Assembly: GCA_017548245.1 (NCBI GenBank)
Contig: JAFYMU010000067.1
Location: 1-10,686 of the forward strand
Direction of reading: 5' to 3'
Length of the DNA stretch: 10,686 nt
Source: Kiritimatiellia bacterium
GTDB taxonomy: Bacteria > Verrucomicrobiota > Kiritimatiellia > RFP12 > DVOR01
Positions within the stretch are counted from its first letter, which is position 1. Each line of letters starts with the position of its first letter. This document shows, piece after piece, positions 1-6,881 of this stretch. The position numbers and the translations under genes are program-made. The notes under the pieces were generated by a model. That model did no database searches. It was not told the DNA's origin and saw only the letters and a program-made list of their open reading frames with translations.

Positions 1-98
1 ATTAGCAGCGTGCAAGATTGTGCGACTCGTGGAGCGGCAAAGCCGCAGTTGCCCGTTCCTACTTCGGTCGCTCCGCTCCCTTGCAGTTCCCAGTTCAA

Positions 99-130
99 GG
101 TTAGCGGTTAGCTGTTGAAGGGTAGCGGTT
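99..130. repeat. Heptanucleotide repeat GGTTAGC, two copies plus partial copies
   Basis: GGTTAGC occurs twice in direct tandem (99-112). Eight bases later comes a related GGTAGC followed by GGTT (121-130). The 7-base period matches the repeat at 180-213 and the one at 10412-10432, although the unit sequence differs each time. Confidence 0.5.
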
Positions 131-179
131 CACATCCGCTTCGCAGAAGCACGAACAAGCATCCACGGGGCCTTAGACT

Positions 180-213
180 AATTACGAATTACGATTTATG
201 AATGATGAATTAG
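180..213. repeat. Degenerate heptanucleotide repeat (AATTACG type)
   Basis: The heptamer AATTACG appears twice exactly (180-193). It is followed in register by ATTTATG, AATGATG and the start of AATTAG, so a 7-base period runs for about 34 bases. This resembles the short tandemly repeated heptamers (STRR) described between genes of some cyanobacteria. That is a similarity of type only, not evidence of relationship. Confidence 0.55.
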
Positions 214-320
214 CGGCGCAGCCGCTTGCTGGCAACTAGGAACTAAAAGCGAGCCTTGCGAGCGCACTTTCAACTGGTGCGCAGCACCTTGTGGTGCGGT
301 CGTGCGTCTCGCGTAGTTCG

Positions 321-427
321 CGGTAACCCTCCAGGCATCGCATCCGCTTCGCAAGAAGCGCGGTCAGTCTGTCTCGGACAGAATGAGCCGCGCTTCCCTT
401 GGCGTCTTTGCGGTAAACCTTCCTGGC
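321..427 (+). repeat. Degenerate direct repeat pair 90 bases apart
   Basis: The segment starting cggtaaccctccaggca at 321 reappears in altered form as cggtaaaccttcctggca at 411, each preceded by a T-rich TTCG or TTTG. Both copies also follow a cgtct stretch (305 and 404). The copies differ at several positions, so this is an old or loosely conserved intergenic repeat. Confidence 0.4.
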
Positions 428-507
428 AATTGGGGACGAGCCTGTCGAGTCAGAGAGCGAAGCGAACGTCAATCCTGCGGCGCAGCCGCCCTTTTTTCCA
501 ATCAATT

Positions 508-597
508 GGGGTAAAGCGCCCATGGGCGTGGCCCTGCCACCGCTTTCGCGGGGGTGTGGGGGCGGCGGTGGCTGGGGCCACTCCCATTTTGCCCCCA
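508..597. repeat. Long imperfect inverted repeat (large stem-loop)
   Basis: The left arm (508-543) and right arm (565-597) are near reverse complements. The innermost 8 bases (gccaccgc at 536-543 against gcggtggc at 565-572) pair perfectly. After a one- or two-base mismatch the pairing continues through ggccc, gtgg and atggg to an outer GGGG/CCCC block, with a short insertion on the left arm. The loop (544-564) is G-rich. An RNA from either strand could fold into a stem of about 30 pairs. It may be a small structured RNA, a miniature transposable element or a transcription barrier; the sequence alone does not decide. Confidence 0.6.
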
Positions 598-624
598 CAT
601 AACATCTGTCCTATTCCCAAGAAA

Positions 625-658
625 CAAAAAAGGCTCCGAGCATTCGGAGCCTTTTTTG
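625..658 (-). terminator. Strong bidirectional rho-independent terminator of the EPS operon
   Basis: A perfect 15-bp stem (625-639 with 644-658) surrounds a 4-base loop. The core is ggctccga/tcggagcc, with six A on one side and six T on the other, so it works as an intrinsic terminator in both directions. It lies 21 bases past the stop codon of the Wzc-like gene at 680 and ends the leftward polysaccharide operon. Confidence 0.93.
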
Positions 659-679
659 TTATTGGGGACGCCAACCTAA

Positions 680-3082
680 TTAGTCGTCATCCGAAGTGAA
701 GGCATCATCCACGGGACGATCATCGGGTGCCACTTCAGGCATTGCACCCACGACATTGCTATCCACGGTGAAGACCGCCTTATTCAGTTCTTCCTTGGTG
801 TCCACACTCTTGGCGCGCGGCACGTAGGTGGCAGCCGAGTAACCGTAACGGGTCTCGTACTTACCGAAGCCTCCCCAACGGCCAAAGTCAACATTGTTCA
901 CGACCACACCGAGGAGACGTGCGCCCACTTCCGTCAAGCGGCGAGAAGCGAACTGAATCGGCCCAAAGCGGGTCTTATCCGGCGTCGCCACGAGCAAGAC
1001 CGAGTCCACGAGGTTGGCCAACACGATCACGTCACCCACCAAACCGAAGGGCGGCGAGTCGATCACGATGTGATCGTAGTTCGCACGGGCCCAAGCAAAG
1101 AAGTCGGTGATGATGTTGGTACCCATCAACACAGACGGAGAGATGGAACGCGATGCGCGCGAGAAGACCACATCAAGGTTGGCCACCTTCGTCTGCTGCG
1201 GCAACGTTTCAAAGAGTTCGGGATTATTCTGTGCCAAAACGTGCGGCAACGAGGGGAAGGAGTCCGCTTCACGGTCAAAGACACCCGCCAAACGCGGACG
1301 GCGCATATCGAAGTCCACCAAGAGGGTGCGCTGGCCCGACTGAGCGTAGGCGATAGCAAGGTTGGTCGACGAACAGGTCTTACCTTCACCCGGCTGCGTG
1401 GACATGCAGAGGATGGCCTTGGTTACGTCGTGATAACGCGGCGAGTCCAAGAGGTTACGCAAGCCTGCCATCGATTCGGCATACTGCGAGAAGGGGTCGT
1501 CGTGCATCGTCAAAGCGACCTGGGCACGTTGCTTACGGCGCAAGTGCGGGAAGACGCCGAGAGCCTTCAAGCGCAGGCGCTGTTCGATATCCGTCACGCC
1601 AACAAGCTTGTCTACCATCTTCTCGAGCAAGAGTACGAAGAGCGTACCGAAGATAACGCCAATCAAGATGCCCGAGATGAAGACGATGTAGGGATTGGGG
1701 CTGACGGGCTTTTCGGGGATAATTGCCTCACGCACAATCTTAATGGTAGCGGCATTTTCGTCAGCCTTCAATTCAGCCACACGAACGCGTTCGCGCAGGT
1801 CGGTAGCCTTCGCCACTTCGATTTCGCGCGAACGTTCCAACTGCTGAATCGCCATCTCAGCAGAGATGATATCGGTATCCAAGGCGACCAAACGCGCACG
1901 CAAGCCAGAGGCTTCTTCCACCACAGGCTGACGTTGACGTTCCAAGAAGCTCAACTGTGCCTTACCGGTTTCATAAGCGCGCTTTGCCGATTCAATGAAC
2001 TGATCGCGGTAAACCTCTTCTTCGCGCGCCTTGAGTTTCACGTCGGGGTGATTTTCGGTCAAACGCGTGAGGAGCGTCTTCTTCGCAATGGTGGCTTCCT
2101 GCCAACGCTGGAAGGTGGTTGCGATTTCAGCCGAACGCGGAATGCTTTCGGGCAAGGTGCCGAATTGGGTCGGATCATCCTTAATCACCGACAAGGCAGA
2201 GAGCAATTCAGTCGCCTGCGAGATTTCAGATTCCAACGCATTGGCACGCGCTTCGAGCGCACCCAAACGGCTCTGCGCGGTCTGGCGTTCGCGATTCAAC
2301 GATTCAATCTGGCGGCTCTTACGCAAATCAAGCAATTCGGCTTCCATCTGGGTGAGGATGTGCTCTTCGTTGTCGAGCATGGCCGTCAACCAAGCCACAG
2401 CGTTTTCAGAAGTGGCCTTGTTCTGTTCGCCCATAAAGTTCTTGCAGGTGCTAATCACAGCGTTGGCGAGGTCAGTTGCCAATGCGGCGTCCTTTGCCGT
2501 GACAACGACCTTCACCAAACGCGACATCGGCACCAAATCCATCTCCATATCTTCGCGCAAGATGCGGAGCAATTCTTCGGTGGAGACCGAGGAGCCGCTG
2601 TGTTCGGTGCGATAGAGATCGATGATCGCCTTACGCACGACTTCGGTGTTGAACTGTTCGCGACGGGTGTTGAAGACTTCCTTCAACGGGGTTGCGCTGC
2701 CGTAACCGCCACCTTCATCAGCGTAAACTTGGCCTTGAATCAAGGAGGGACCGCGAACGCTCATTTCGTAGTAGGCTTCCGCTTCCCACTTGGTCGGCAA
2801 GAGTTGGAAGATCACAAAAGCGGCCAAGAGGCCCAAGATCAAGAAGACGAAAATCGTCATCCAATGGCTTGCACAAACGCGCAAGATACGTCCGATACTG
2901 AACGAACCGCCCTCTTCTTCTGCGGCTTGCGGGGCTCCGTAAGCGTTACCATAAGGCGCACCATAGGCGCCACCACCGTAAGCAGGCGTTCCGTAAGCAG
3001 CGCCTCCGCCCCCACCCATTGTCTGAGGGGTGTAGCGATGGTAATAGAGGCTACGCCCTTTGGGGTTATCCATTTCCGCCAT
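680..3082 (-). CDS. wzc: Wzc-like polysaccharide co-polymerase / BY-type tyrosine autokinase
   Basis: An inner-membrane protein of 800 residues that controls chain length and export of polysaccharide made by the Wzy route and autophosphorylates on tyrosine. Domains in order: a Gly/Tyr/Ala-rich cytoplasmic N-terminus (about 22-50), TM1 (about 74-95), a Wzz-type periplasmic region with long coiled coils (about 220-440, including HPDVKLKAREE near 345), the Pro-rich PEKPVSPNP (456-464), TM2 (about 465-487), then the cytoplasmic kinase. The kinase has Walker A STQPGEGKT (561-569), Walker A' LLVDFDMRRP (587-596) and Walker B HIVIDSPP (671-678). Tyr742, 746, 748 and 753 form the expected tyrosine cluster, followed by an acidic tail ending DDD. 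Transmembrane and kinase parts are fused in one chain, as in proteobacterial Wzc and unlike the split CapA/CapB type. It is the last gene of the operon, 33 bases after the polymerase gene, with GAAAGG about 11 bases before ATG. The family call is very secure; the particular polysaccharide is unknown. Confidence 0.95.
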   Translation of the reverse strand: MAEMDNPKGRSLYYHRYTPQTMGGGGGAAYGTPAYGGGAYGAPYGNAYGAPQAAEEEGGSFSIGRILRVCASHWMTIFVFLILGLLAAFVIFQLLPTKWEAEAYYEMSVRGPSLIQGQVYADEGGGYGSATPLKEVFNTRREQFNTEVVRKAIIDLYRTEHSGSSVSTEELLRILREDMEMDLVPMSRLVKVVVTAKDAALATDLANAVISTCKNFMGEQNKATSENAVAWLTAMLDNEEHILTQMEAELLDLRKSRQIESLNRERQTAQSRLGALEARANALESEISQATELLSALSVIKDDPTQFGTLPESIPRSAEIATTFQRWQEATIAKKTLLTRLTENHPDVKLKAREEEVYRDQFIESAKRAYETGKAQLSFLERQRQPVVEEASGLRARLVALDTDIISAEMAIQQLERSREIEVAKATDLRERVRVAELKADENAATIKIVREAIIPEKPVSPNPYIVFISGILIGVIFGTLFVLLLEKMVDKLVGVTDIEQRLRLKALGVFPHLRRKQRAQVALTMHDDPFSQYAESMAGLRNLLDSPRYHDVTKAILCMSTQPGEGKTCSSTNLAIAYAQSGQRTLLVDFDMRRPRLAGVFDREADSFPSLPHVLAQNNPELFETLPQQTKVANLDVVFSRASRSISPSVLMGTNIITDFFAWARANYDHIVIDSPPFGLVGDVIVLANLVDSVLLVATPDKTRFGPIQFASRRLTEVGARLLGVVVNNVDFGRWGGFGKYETRYGYSAATYVPRAKSVDTKEELNKAVFTVDSNVVGAMPEVAPDDRPVDDAFTSDDD

Positions 3083-3115
3083 AATTAACCAATCCTTTCA
3101 AAGTAGTGCGCCGCC

Positions 3116-4489
3116 TCAACGAGGACGCGGCATCCATCCGCCCATACAGGCACAAATCAAGAGAAAGACACCGAGCGTCGCCGGTGAATGCAGAGGCGTT
3201 CCGAAAAGCGAGGTGAGCAACACGCAAACCACGCCGATGAACGAACCAACAAAAATGAAGATGTAACGCAGACTGTAATGACGATGGTTGCTTTGGCGAT
3301 ATTCCACCCAACGCATTAAGCAGCGGCCCAACATCGCGCCACCCGGCAATAAGAGCAACAAGGTGCCCATCATTCCGCAAGCCGTCAAGAGGTGTAAGAA
3401 ATCACATGGCAAAGCCGAACCGCCCGACTTCCAGTAGGACCACGACAAGGAGCCCTTCACGAAGAAGCGCGCACTCTGTTCGAAACCATCAGGACCGGCA
3501 CCCAACATTGGATTACTACCAAAGACATCCATTGCCAAAGAGGCGCGGAAACACCACTGCGCCCAGAATTGTCCCAAAGCCTCTCCCCATTGCGACAAAT
3601 GCAATGCAGGACGAAGCGTTTCAGCGCCAGGACACAAAATTAAGCCCAAGCCAACCGCAAAGAGCGGCGGCAATAAGAGCACGCAACGCCACACAAAGCG
3701 CGGATGGCGTCCACTTGCACGAACCGCAATCAGGGCAAAAAAGCACCATGCCACCACCAACACCGTTGCGAGGCTCACGAGCAACGCCGCGCCAAATGCA
3801 AACACACCAAAGAGGTTCAAACACGCAACACTAAAGGCCACAATCAACGTGCGCGGATGCGCTTCTAAGAAGGCTTCACCCACAATCCCCAATGAAACAC
3901 AACTAACCAACAACCAAAGCGTTCCTGCATCATAAGGGCCACCCAACCATGCGAAGGTCGGCAATGCACCTGTGAAAAACGATTGAAGCACGCCGAAAAG
4001 CGCCAGCAATCCCGTTAATGCCGCCACACCGACAAGCGCCACGAGACGTTGTTTACGCGGCAACGCGCAACGTACCGCGACCGCCATCGCAAGACCTGAA
4101 ACGAGCCCCACAAAGAAGGGAACGCCACTTGAGCCATTAATAGACGAAGGGAAGAGCGATAATGGCGGCGGCGAAAAGACCCAACGCTTCAATTCGGGCG
4201 CGTATTCCAGCACACGCGGTTCGTTAAGCAGCTGAATACCAACATAACTCACCGCCACCACAGACATCCACAACACCGCATCGCCACGCATCACCGAAGC
4301 CACGCGTTGGCGCGCAATCCAGAAGCTCTCGCCACGAAAAACTGGCGGCAGGCACAAAACCATTAAGAGCAACGACGAAGCACACCACAACGCCAGCCCT
4401 ACGGATGGCGTTGGGTTAAAACAAAGGGTGCCTGCGGTCACCAATAGGTGGGCAAGCACCCAGTACTTCGTTAAAAGTATCCGGATCAC
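3116..4489 (-). CDS. O-antigen ligase/polymerase family membrane protein (Wzy/WaaL-like)
   Basis: A very hydrophobic protein of 457 residues with about 12 predicted membrane segments. A longer non-membrane loop (about 287-362) lies before the last three. That loop contains GSNPMLGAGPDGF (324-336), which fits the G-x-GP-x-x-F signature of the Wzy_C/O-antigen ligase domain, followed by DFLHLLTACGMMG (363-375), where family members have a conserved His/Asn-containing stretch at the start of a membrane helix. Members polymerise or ligate lipid-linked oligosaccharides on the periplasmic face. Beside a wzc gene, polymerase is the better guess, but ligase cannot be excluded from sequence. The start is GTG at 4489, 18 bases after the barrel gene's stop. 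AAGGTG lies about 11 bases upstream of it, a rather long spacing; GTG at codon 11 is an alternative start. Confidence 0.75.
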   Translation of the reverse strand: MIRILLTKYWVLAHLLVTAGTLCFNPTPSVGLALWCASSLLLMVLCLPPVFRGESFWIARQRVASVMRGDAVLWMSVVAVSYVGIQLLNEPRVLEYAPELKRWVFSPPPLSLFPSSINGSSGVPFFVGLVSGLAMAVAVRCALPRKQRLVALVGVAALTGLLALFGVLQSFFTGALPTFAWLGGPYDAGTLWLLVSCVSLGIVGEAFLEAHPRTLIVAFSVACLNLFGVFAFGAALLVSLATVLVVAWCFFALIAVRASGRHPRFVWRCVLLLPPLFAVGLGLILCPGAETLRPALHLSQWGEALGQFWAQWCFRASLAMDVFGSNPMLGAGPDGFEQSARFFVKGSLSWSYWKSGGSALPCDFLHLLTACGMMGTLLLLLPGGAMLGRCLMRWVEYRQSNHRHYSLRYIFIFVGSFIGVVCVLLTSLFGTPLHSPATLGVFLLICACMGGWMPRPR

Positions 4490-4507
4490 GGGGTGAAACG
4501 CACCTTA

Positions 4508-5707
4508 TTAGAAGCGGAAGGACATACCCACTTCGCCGCGGATATTGTCCTTATCCGAGCTAGCGTAGCGGTCATATTCATCCATCGAGTACGACAAGCT
4601 TCCGTAAAGCGTAGCATACTGGTTGAACTTGTAGTAAGAGCTTGCGCGCAACTGGTAGTAGGTGCGATCTGCATTACCCGAACCTGCGCCAGCATCTTCG
4701 TGCTGTTCCAAGTTGGCACGGAGGTCCAAACGGGAGGAGAAGATATCCGTCCACTGGAAGTTTGCCGCAGCCGTCAAGGTGTGCGAGAAGACGTAGTAAT
4801 GCTTGGATGCGCCATAGCCAGCATATTCAGATTCATAACGCGAGCTTGCGGAGAGCGAGAGCGTCACCTTACGCGTGAGGCGATAAGAACCGCTGATGTT
4901 ATAAGCCGGACCGTAGGCCATTTCGTCCACGTAACCGCTGTAATCATACATGGTCAAACCGAGCATCGCGTTGTAGGCCGTGCGTGCGCCAAGGTCGCCA
5001 CTCACACCCGTCATCAACGAATAGGAGATCGAGTTATCACCATCGCTCGGACGGTCAATGGTTGCACCAAGCGAGAAATCCCAATAGGTGTATGCGCCGA
5101 TTGCGCGACCCCACATACCGCTAAGCGTCACAGCGTCAGAGACCTGGTGATCGCCTTCCAACTGCTTCGTGCGACGCCAACCAGCGCCGATCGATGCGTG
5201 CGAACGCTTCTGAGTGAAGCCCAATGCGCCATTGAAGCTATAGCTTTCAGACTTGTTCTTATCCACATAACCAGGCAACGTGGGATCGTCTGCCCAGTAG
5301 AACGTGTCATTTTCAGAACGCGTGTAAGAACCATTCATCGTGAGGCGCGTACGAGCGCTGAACTTATGCAACAACGTGAAGTTGATACCATAAGAGTCGC
5401 TATCGCCACCCTTGCCACTATCAAATGCACGTTCGCTGGTGTAGAACATATTCGAGCCCAACGTTGTACGCTTTGCATTATACGAAATGCTCAACGCAGG
5501 CTGAACACGCCAACCAAAGCCACTCTCTTCACGAACGGCGGTATTATTCAGATTGGATTCCCAGAAAAGGCCGAGATTGACCACGGGATCCACGCGCACC
5601 TTACCAGTGCAGAATTCAAAGCCAGGCTGCTTTTCGCCACGAGCAAACACGCTCGTAGTCAACAAACAACCGCAAAGAAAGGCGGCGAACATCAACGGTT
5701 TCTTCAT
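4508..5707 (-). CDS. Outer-membrane beta-barrel protein of the EPS operon
   Basis: A protein of 399 residues with a Sec signal peptide (MKK start, hydrophobic 5-20, likely cut after VFA at 22). The rest is alternating polar/aromatic-hydrophobic segments rich in Tyr, Ser, Gly and Thr, ending GMSFRF. A C-terminal Phe with alternating residues before it is the usual BAM recognition signal for barrels. It resembles the putative beta-barrel porin/EPS-associated outer-membrane proteins seen in many polysaccharide loci. I cannot count strands reliably; the length allows roughly 14-18. The start is ATG at 5707, chosen because AGGAG lies 6 bases upstream and the signal peptide then begins correctly; an in-frame GTG at 5734 would add nine residues without a good site. 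Lying between the export lipoprotein and the polymerase, it probably lets the polymer cross the outer membrane. That role is inferred. Confidence 0.8.
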   Translation of the reverse strand: MKKPLMFAAFLCGCLLTTSVFARGEKQPGFEFCTGKVRVDPVVNLGLFWESNLNNTAVREESGFGWRVQPALSISYNAKRTTLGSNMFYTSERAFDSGKGGDSDSYGINFTLLHKFSARTRLTMNGSYTRSENDTFYWADDPTLPGYVDKNKSESYSFNGALGFTQKRSHASIGAGWRRTKQLEGDHQVSDAVTLSGMWGRAIGAYTYWDFSLGATIDRPSDGDNSISYSLMTGVSGDLGARTAYNAMLGLTMYDYSGYVDEMAYGPAYNISGSYRLTRKVTLSLSASSRYESEYAGYGASKHYYVFSHTLTAAANFQWTDIFSSRLDLRANLEQHEDAGAGSGNADRTYYQLRASSYYKFNQYATLYGSLSYSMDEYDRYASSDKDNIRGEVGMSFRF

Positions 5708-5713
5708 AATCGT

Positions 5714-5718
5714 CTCCT
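5714..5718 (-). promoter_or_regulatory. Ribosome binding site AGGAG fixing the barrel start
   Basis: AGGAG on the minus strand, six bases before the ATG at 5707. It supports the internal start over the in-frame GTG at 5734. Confidence 0.85.
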
Positions 5719-5736
5719 GCTCAATCAATAGCACAC

Positions 5737-6849
5737 TTAGTACGTGCGCTGGTTACCATAGGAGGGGCTGGGATCAGGGAGCACATCCCAAGAGGGCAAC
5801 TGTTCCAGAGCAGACGGATCCACTTCACCAGGAACTGCGATCACCGAACCAAGACCAGGGAGCGTAGGCACCACAGGGTCATCAATACGTTCGGTCGGCT
5901 CAATTGCATCCCATTCATACATTGCCATGTACATTGCATCCAAGGTCTGGCCCTGAATATCAGAGACCAAACGTGCAATCAAAGGAACCTTTGCTTCAGG
6001 GTCCGATGCAGGGTCAATATCTGCAACAATCGGTTTCTTCGCAGGTTCAGGTTCCAAATAATCCGTACGTGCTTCCAAAGTCGGCTTCACGTCTTCCACA
6101 ACAGCGGGCGTATTGTCAGCAACAGCGTCTGCAGGTGCGGCAGGTGCTTCTTCAGCAGGCACTTCAGCGGTAGCCGTCGGCTGCACCACGCTACCAGCAT
6201 CCGGATCGGCGGGCGTCGGTTCAACGGCATCCACACCTGCGGCGGCAGCAATCACATCGTTGTTATTCGTTTCCGAAGCGGCAATGTAGGTCTTTGCTGC
6301 AGCCTGCATCGTCGTAGGAAGAGCCGCGATCAACTTTTCGCGGGTACGGTCAGGGTCGGACGAAGCCTTCGAGAACGCTGCCACCAAGATACTAATACGC
6401 AACGTCGGCGAATCGGTACCAGAGGCCTGAATGTACTTTGCACCAGTGGACACCATACGCGTAGCGAAGGTATCAAACTGAGCATCGCTCATTCCGTTCA
6501 ACTTCTGTCCAAAATTGTTAGTCGAGAGCAAATCAGAGACGCCCTGAAGGTTGGTCACCGGCACCGTGTTGTACACTTCAGCGATAATGCCGAGCGCACC
6601 ACCCGAACGTGCACCTGCGATCAACGCACGCGCGGTCGTCGTCAAAGCCTGCGTCTTTGCGGCTTCATCCTGCGGCACAGCAGCAACTGCGTCAAGAATC
6701 TGACGCGCATAATCTTGACGCTGCTTCGCAGGCATTTCAGCCACCTTAGTACGAACAGCCTTAGGGGTCAGGTCATTCGCCGTCAACGCTGCACACACGA
6801 CGCCTGCGCCAAACAGTGCCGCAACAGCCAAAAGCATCATTTTCTTCAT
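5737..6849 (-). CDS. Secreted Ala/Pro-rich protein of unknown function in EPS operon
   Basis: I do not recognise this family. The 370-residue product begins with a clear Sec signal peptide (MKKMMLL..., hydrophobic to 19, probable cut after VCA at 20). A predicted mostly helical Ala/Thr-rich domain follows (about 25-205), then a Pro/Ala/Glu-rich, probably disordered linker (about 206-260). An acidic, Pro-rich tail (about 260-370) contains a short helical-looking patch, VPLIARLVSDIQGQTLDAMY (288-307). There is no lipobox and no further membrane segment, so it should be periplasmic or outer-membrane associated. It lies 29 bases before the barrel gene and 32 bases after the export lipoprotein gene, which implies a role in polysaccharide assembly or export, perhaps as a periplasmic adaptor. 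A purine-rich AGAGAG six bases before ATG serves as a weak ribosome binding site. Confidence 0.85.
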   Translation of the reverse strand: MKKMMLLAVAALFGAGVVCAALTANDLTPKAVRTKVAEMPAKQRQDYARQILDAVAAVPQDEAAKTQALTTTARALIAGARSGGALGIIAEVYNTVPVTNLQGVSDLLSTNNFGQKLNGMSDAQFDTFATRMVSTGAKYIQASGTDSPTLRISILVAAFSKASSDPDRTREKLIAALPTTMQAAAKTYIAASETNNNDVIAAAAGVDAVEPTPADPDAGSVVQPTATAEVPAEEAPAAPADAVADNTPAVVEDVKPTLEARTDYLEPEPAKKPIVADIDPASDPEAKVPLIARLVSDIQGQTLDAMYMAMYEWDAIEPTERIDDPVVPTLPGLGSVIAVPGEVDPSALEQLPSWDVLPDPSPSYGNQRTY

Positions 6850-6881
6850 GTGTTGCTCTCTTTCTTGTCAAATTCACTCGA

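Larger units (their letters stand above)
34..489. repeat. Cluster of six short hairpins, mostly with GCA loops
   Basis: Perfect small inverted repeats recur. They are gcggc-aaa-gccgc (34-46), gcttc-gca-gaagc (138-150), gcggc-gca-gccgc (213-225), ggtgc-gca-gcacc (276-288), cgcttc-gcaa-gaagcg (345-360) and gcggc-gca-gccgc (477-489). Two are identical over 13 bases, and five of six carry GCA or GCAA between the arms. A further hairpin, gcacc-ttgt-ggtgc (284-297), shares an arm with the fourth. The repeated loop with differing stems is the notable feature. The function is unknown; dispersed REP-like or transcription-related hairpins are possible. Confidence 0.6.
1..624. other. Repeat-rich intergenic region without a convincing gene
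   Basis: About 620 bases with no open reading frame that resembles a protein. The frames that stay open give Arg/Pro-rich, low-information translations and have no convincing ribosome binding site. What the region does hold is repeats: several 5-6 bp hairpins with GCA-type loops, heptanucleotide repeats, a pair of related segments 90 bases apart, and a long imperfect inverted repeat. These are listed separately. It lies beyond the terminator of the polysaccharide operon, so operon transcripts should not normally reach it. It could be an intergenic repeat island, decayed mobile DNA, or the edge of another locus outside the window. Confidence 0.6.

Noticed and set aside
34..489. CRISPR array as the explanation of the repeated hairpins
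   Set aside because: Repeat units are only about 13 bases, stems differ, and spacing is irregular; no cas genes are present.
256..699. Open frame of 147 codons on + in the repeat-rich region
   Set aside because: It runs through hairpins, the inverted repeat and the terminator. The composition is Arg/Pro-rich with no family resemblance.
1070..3088. A 672-codon open frame on the + strand opposite the Wzc-like gene
   Set aside because: It is the antisense of a clear Wzc kinase. Its translation is rich in Arg, His and Gln with no recognisable domain, and the minus-strand gene has Walker motifs and correct operon context.
4493..5731. A 412-codon open frame on the + strand opposite the beta-barrel gene
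   Set aside because: It is the complement of a gene with a signal peptide, a good ribosome binding site and a barrel C-terminus. The + translation has odd composition and no supporting site.
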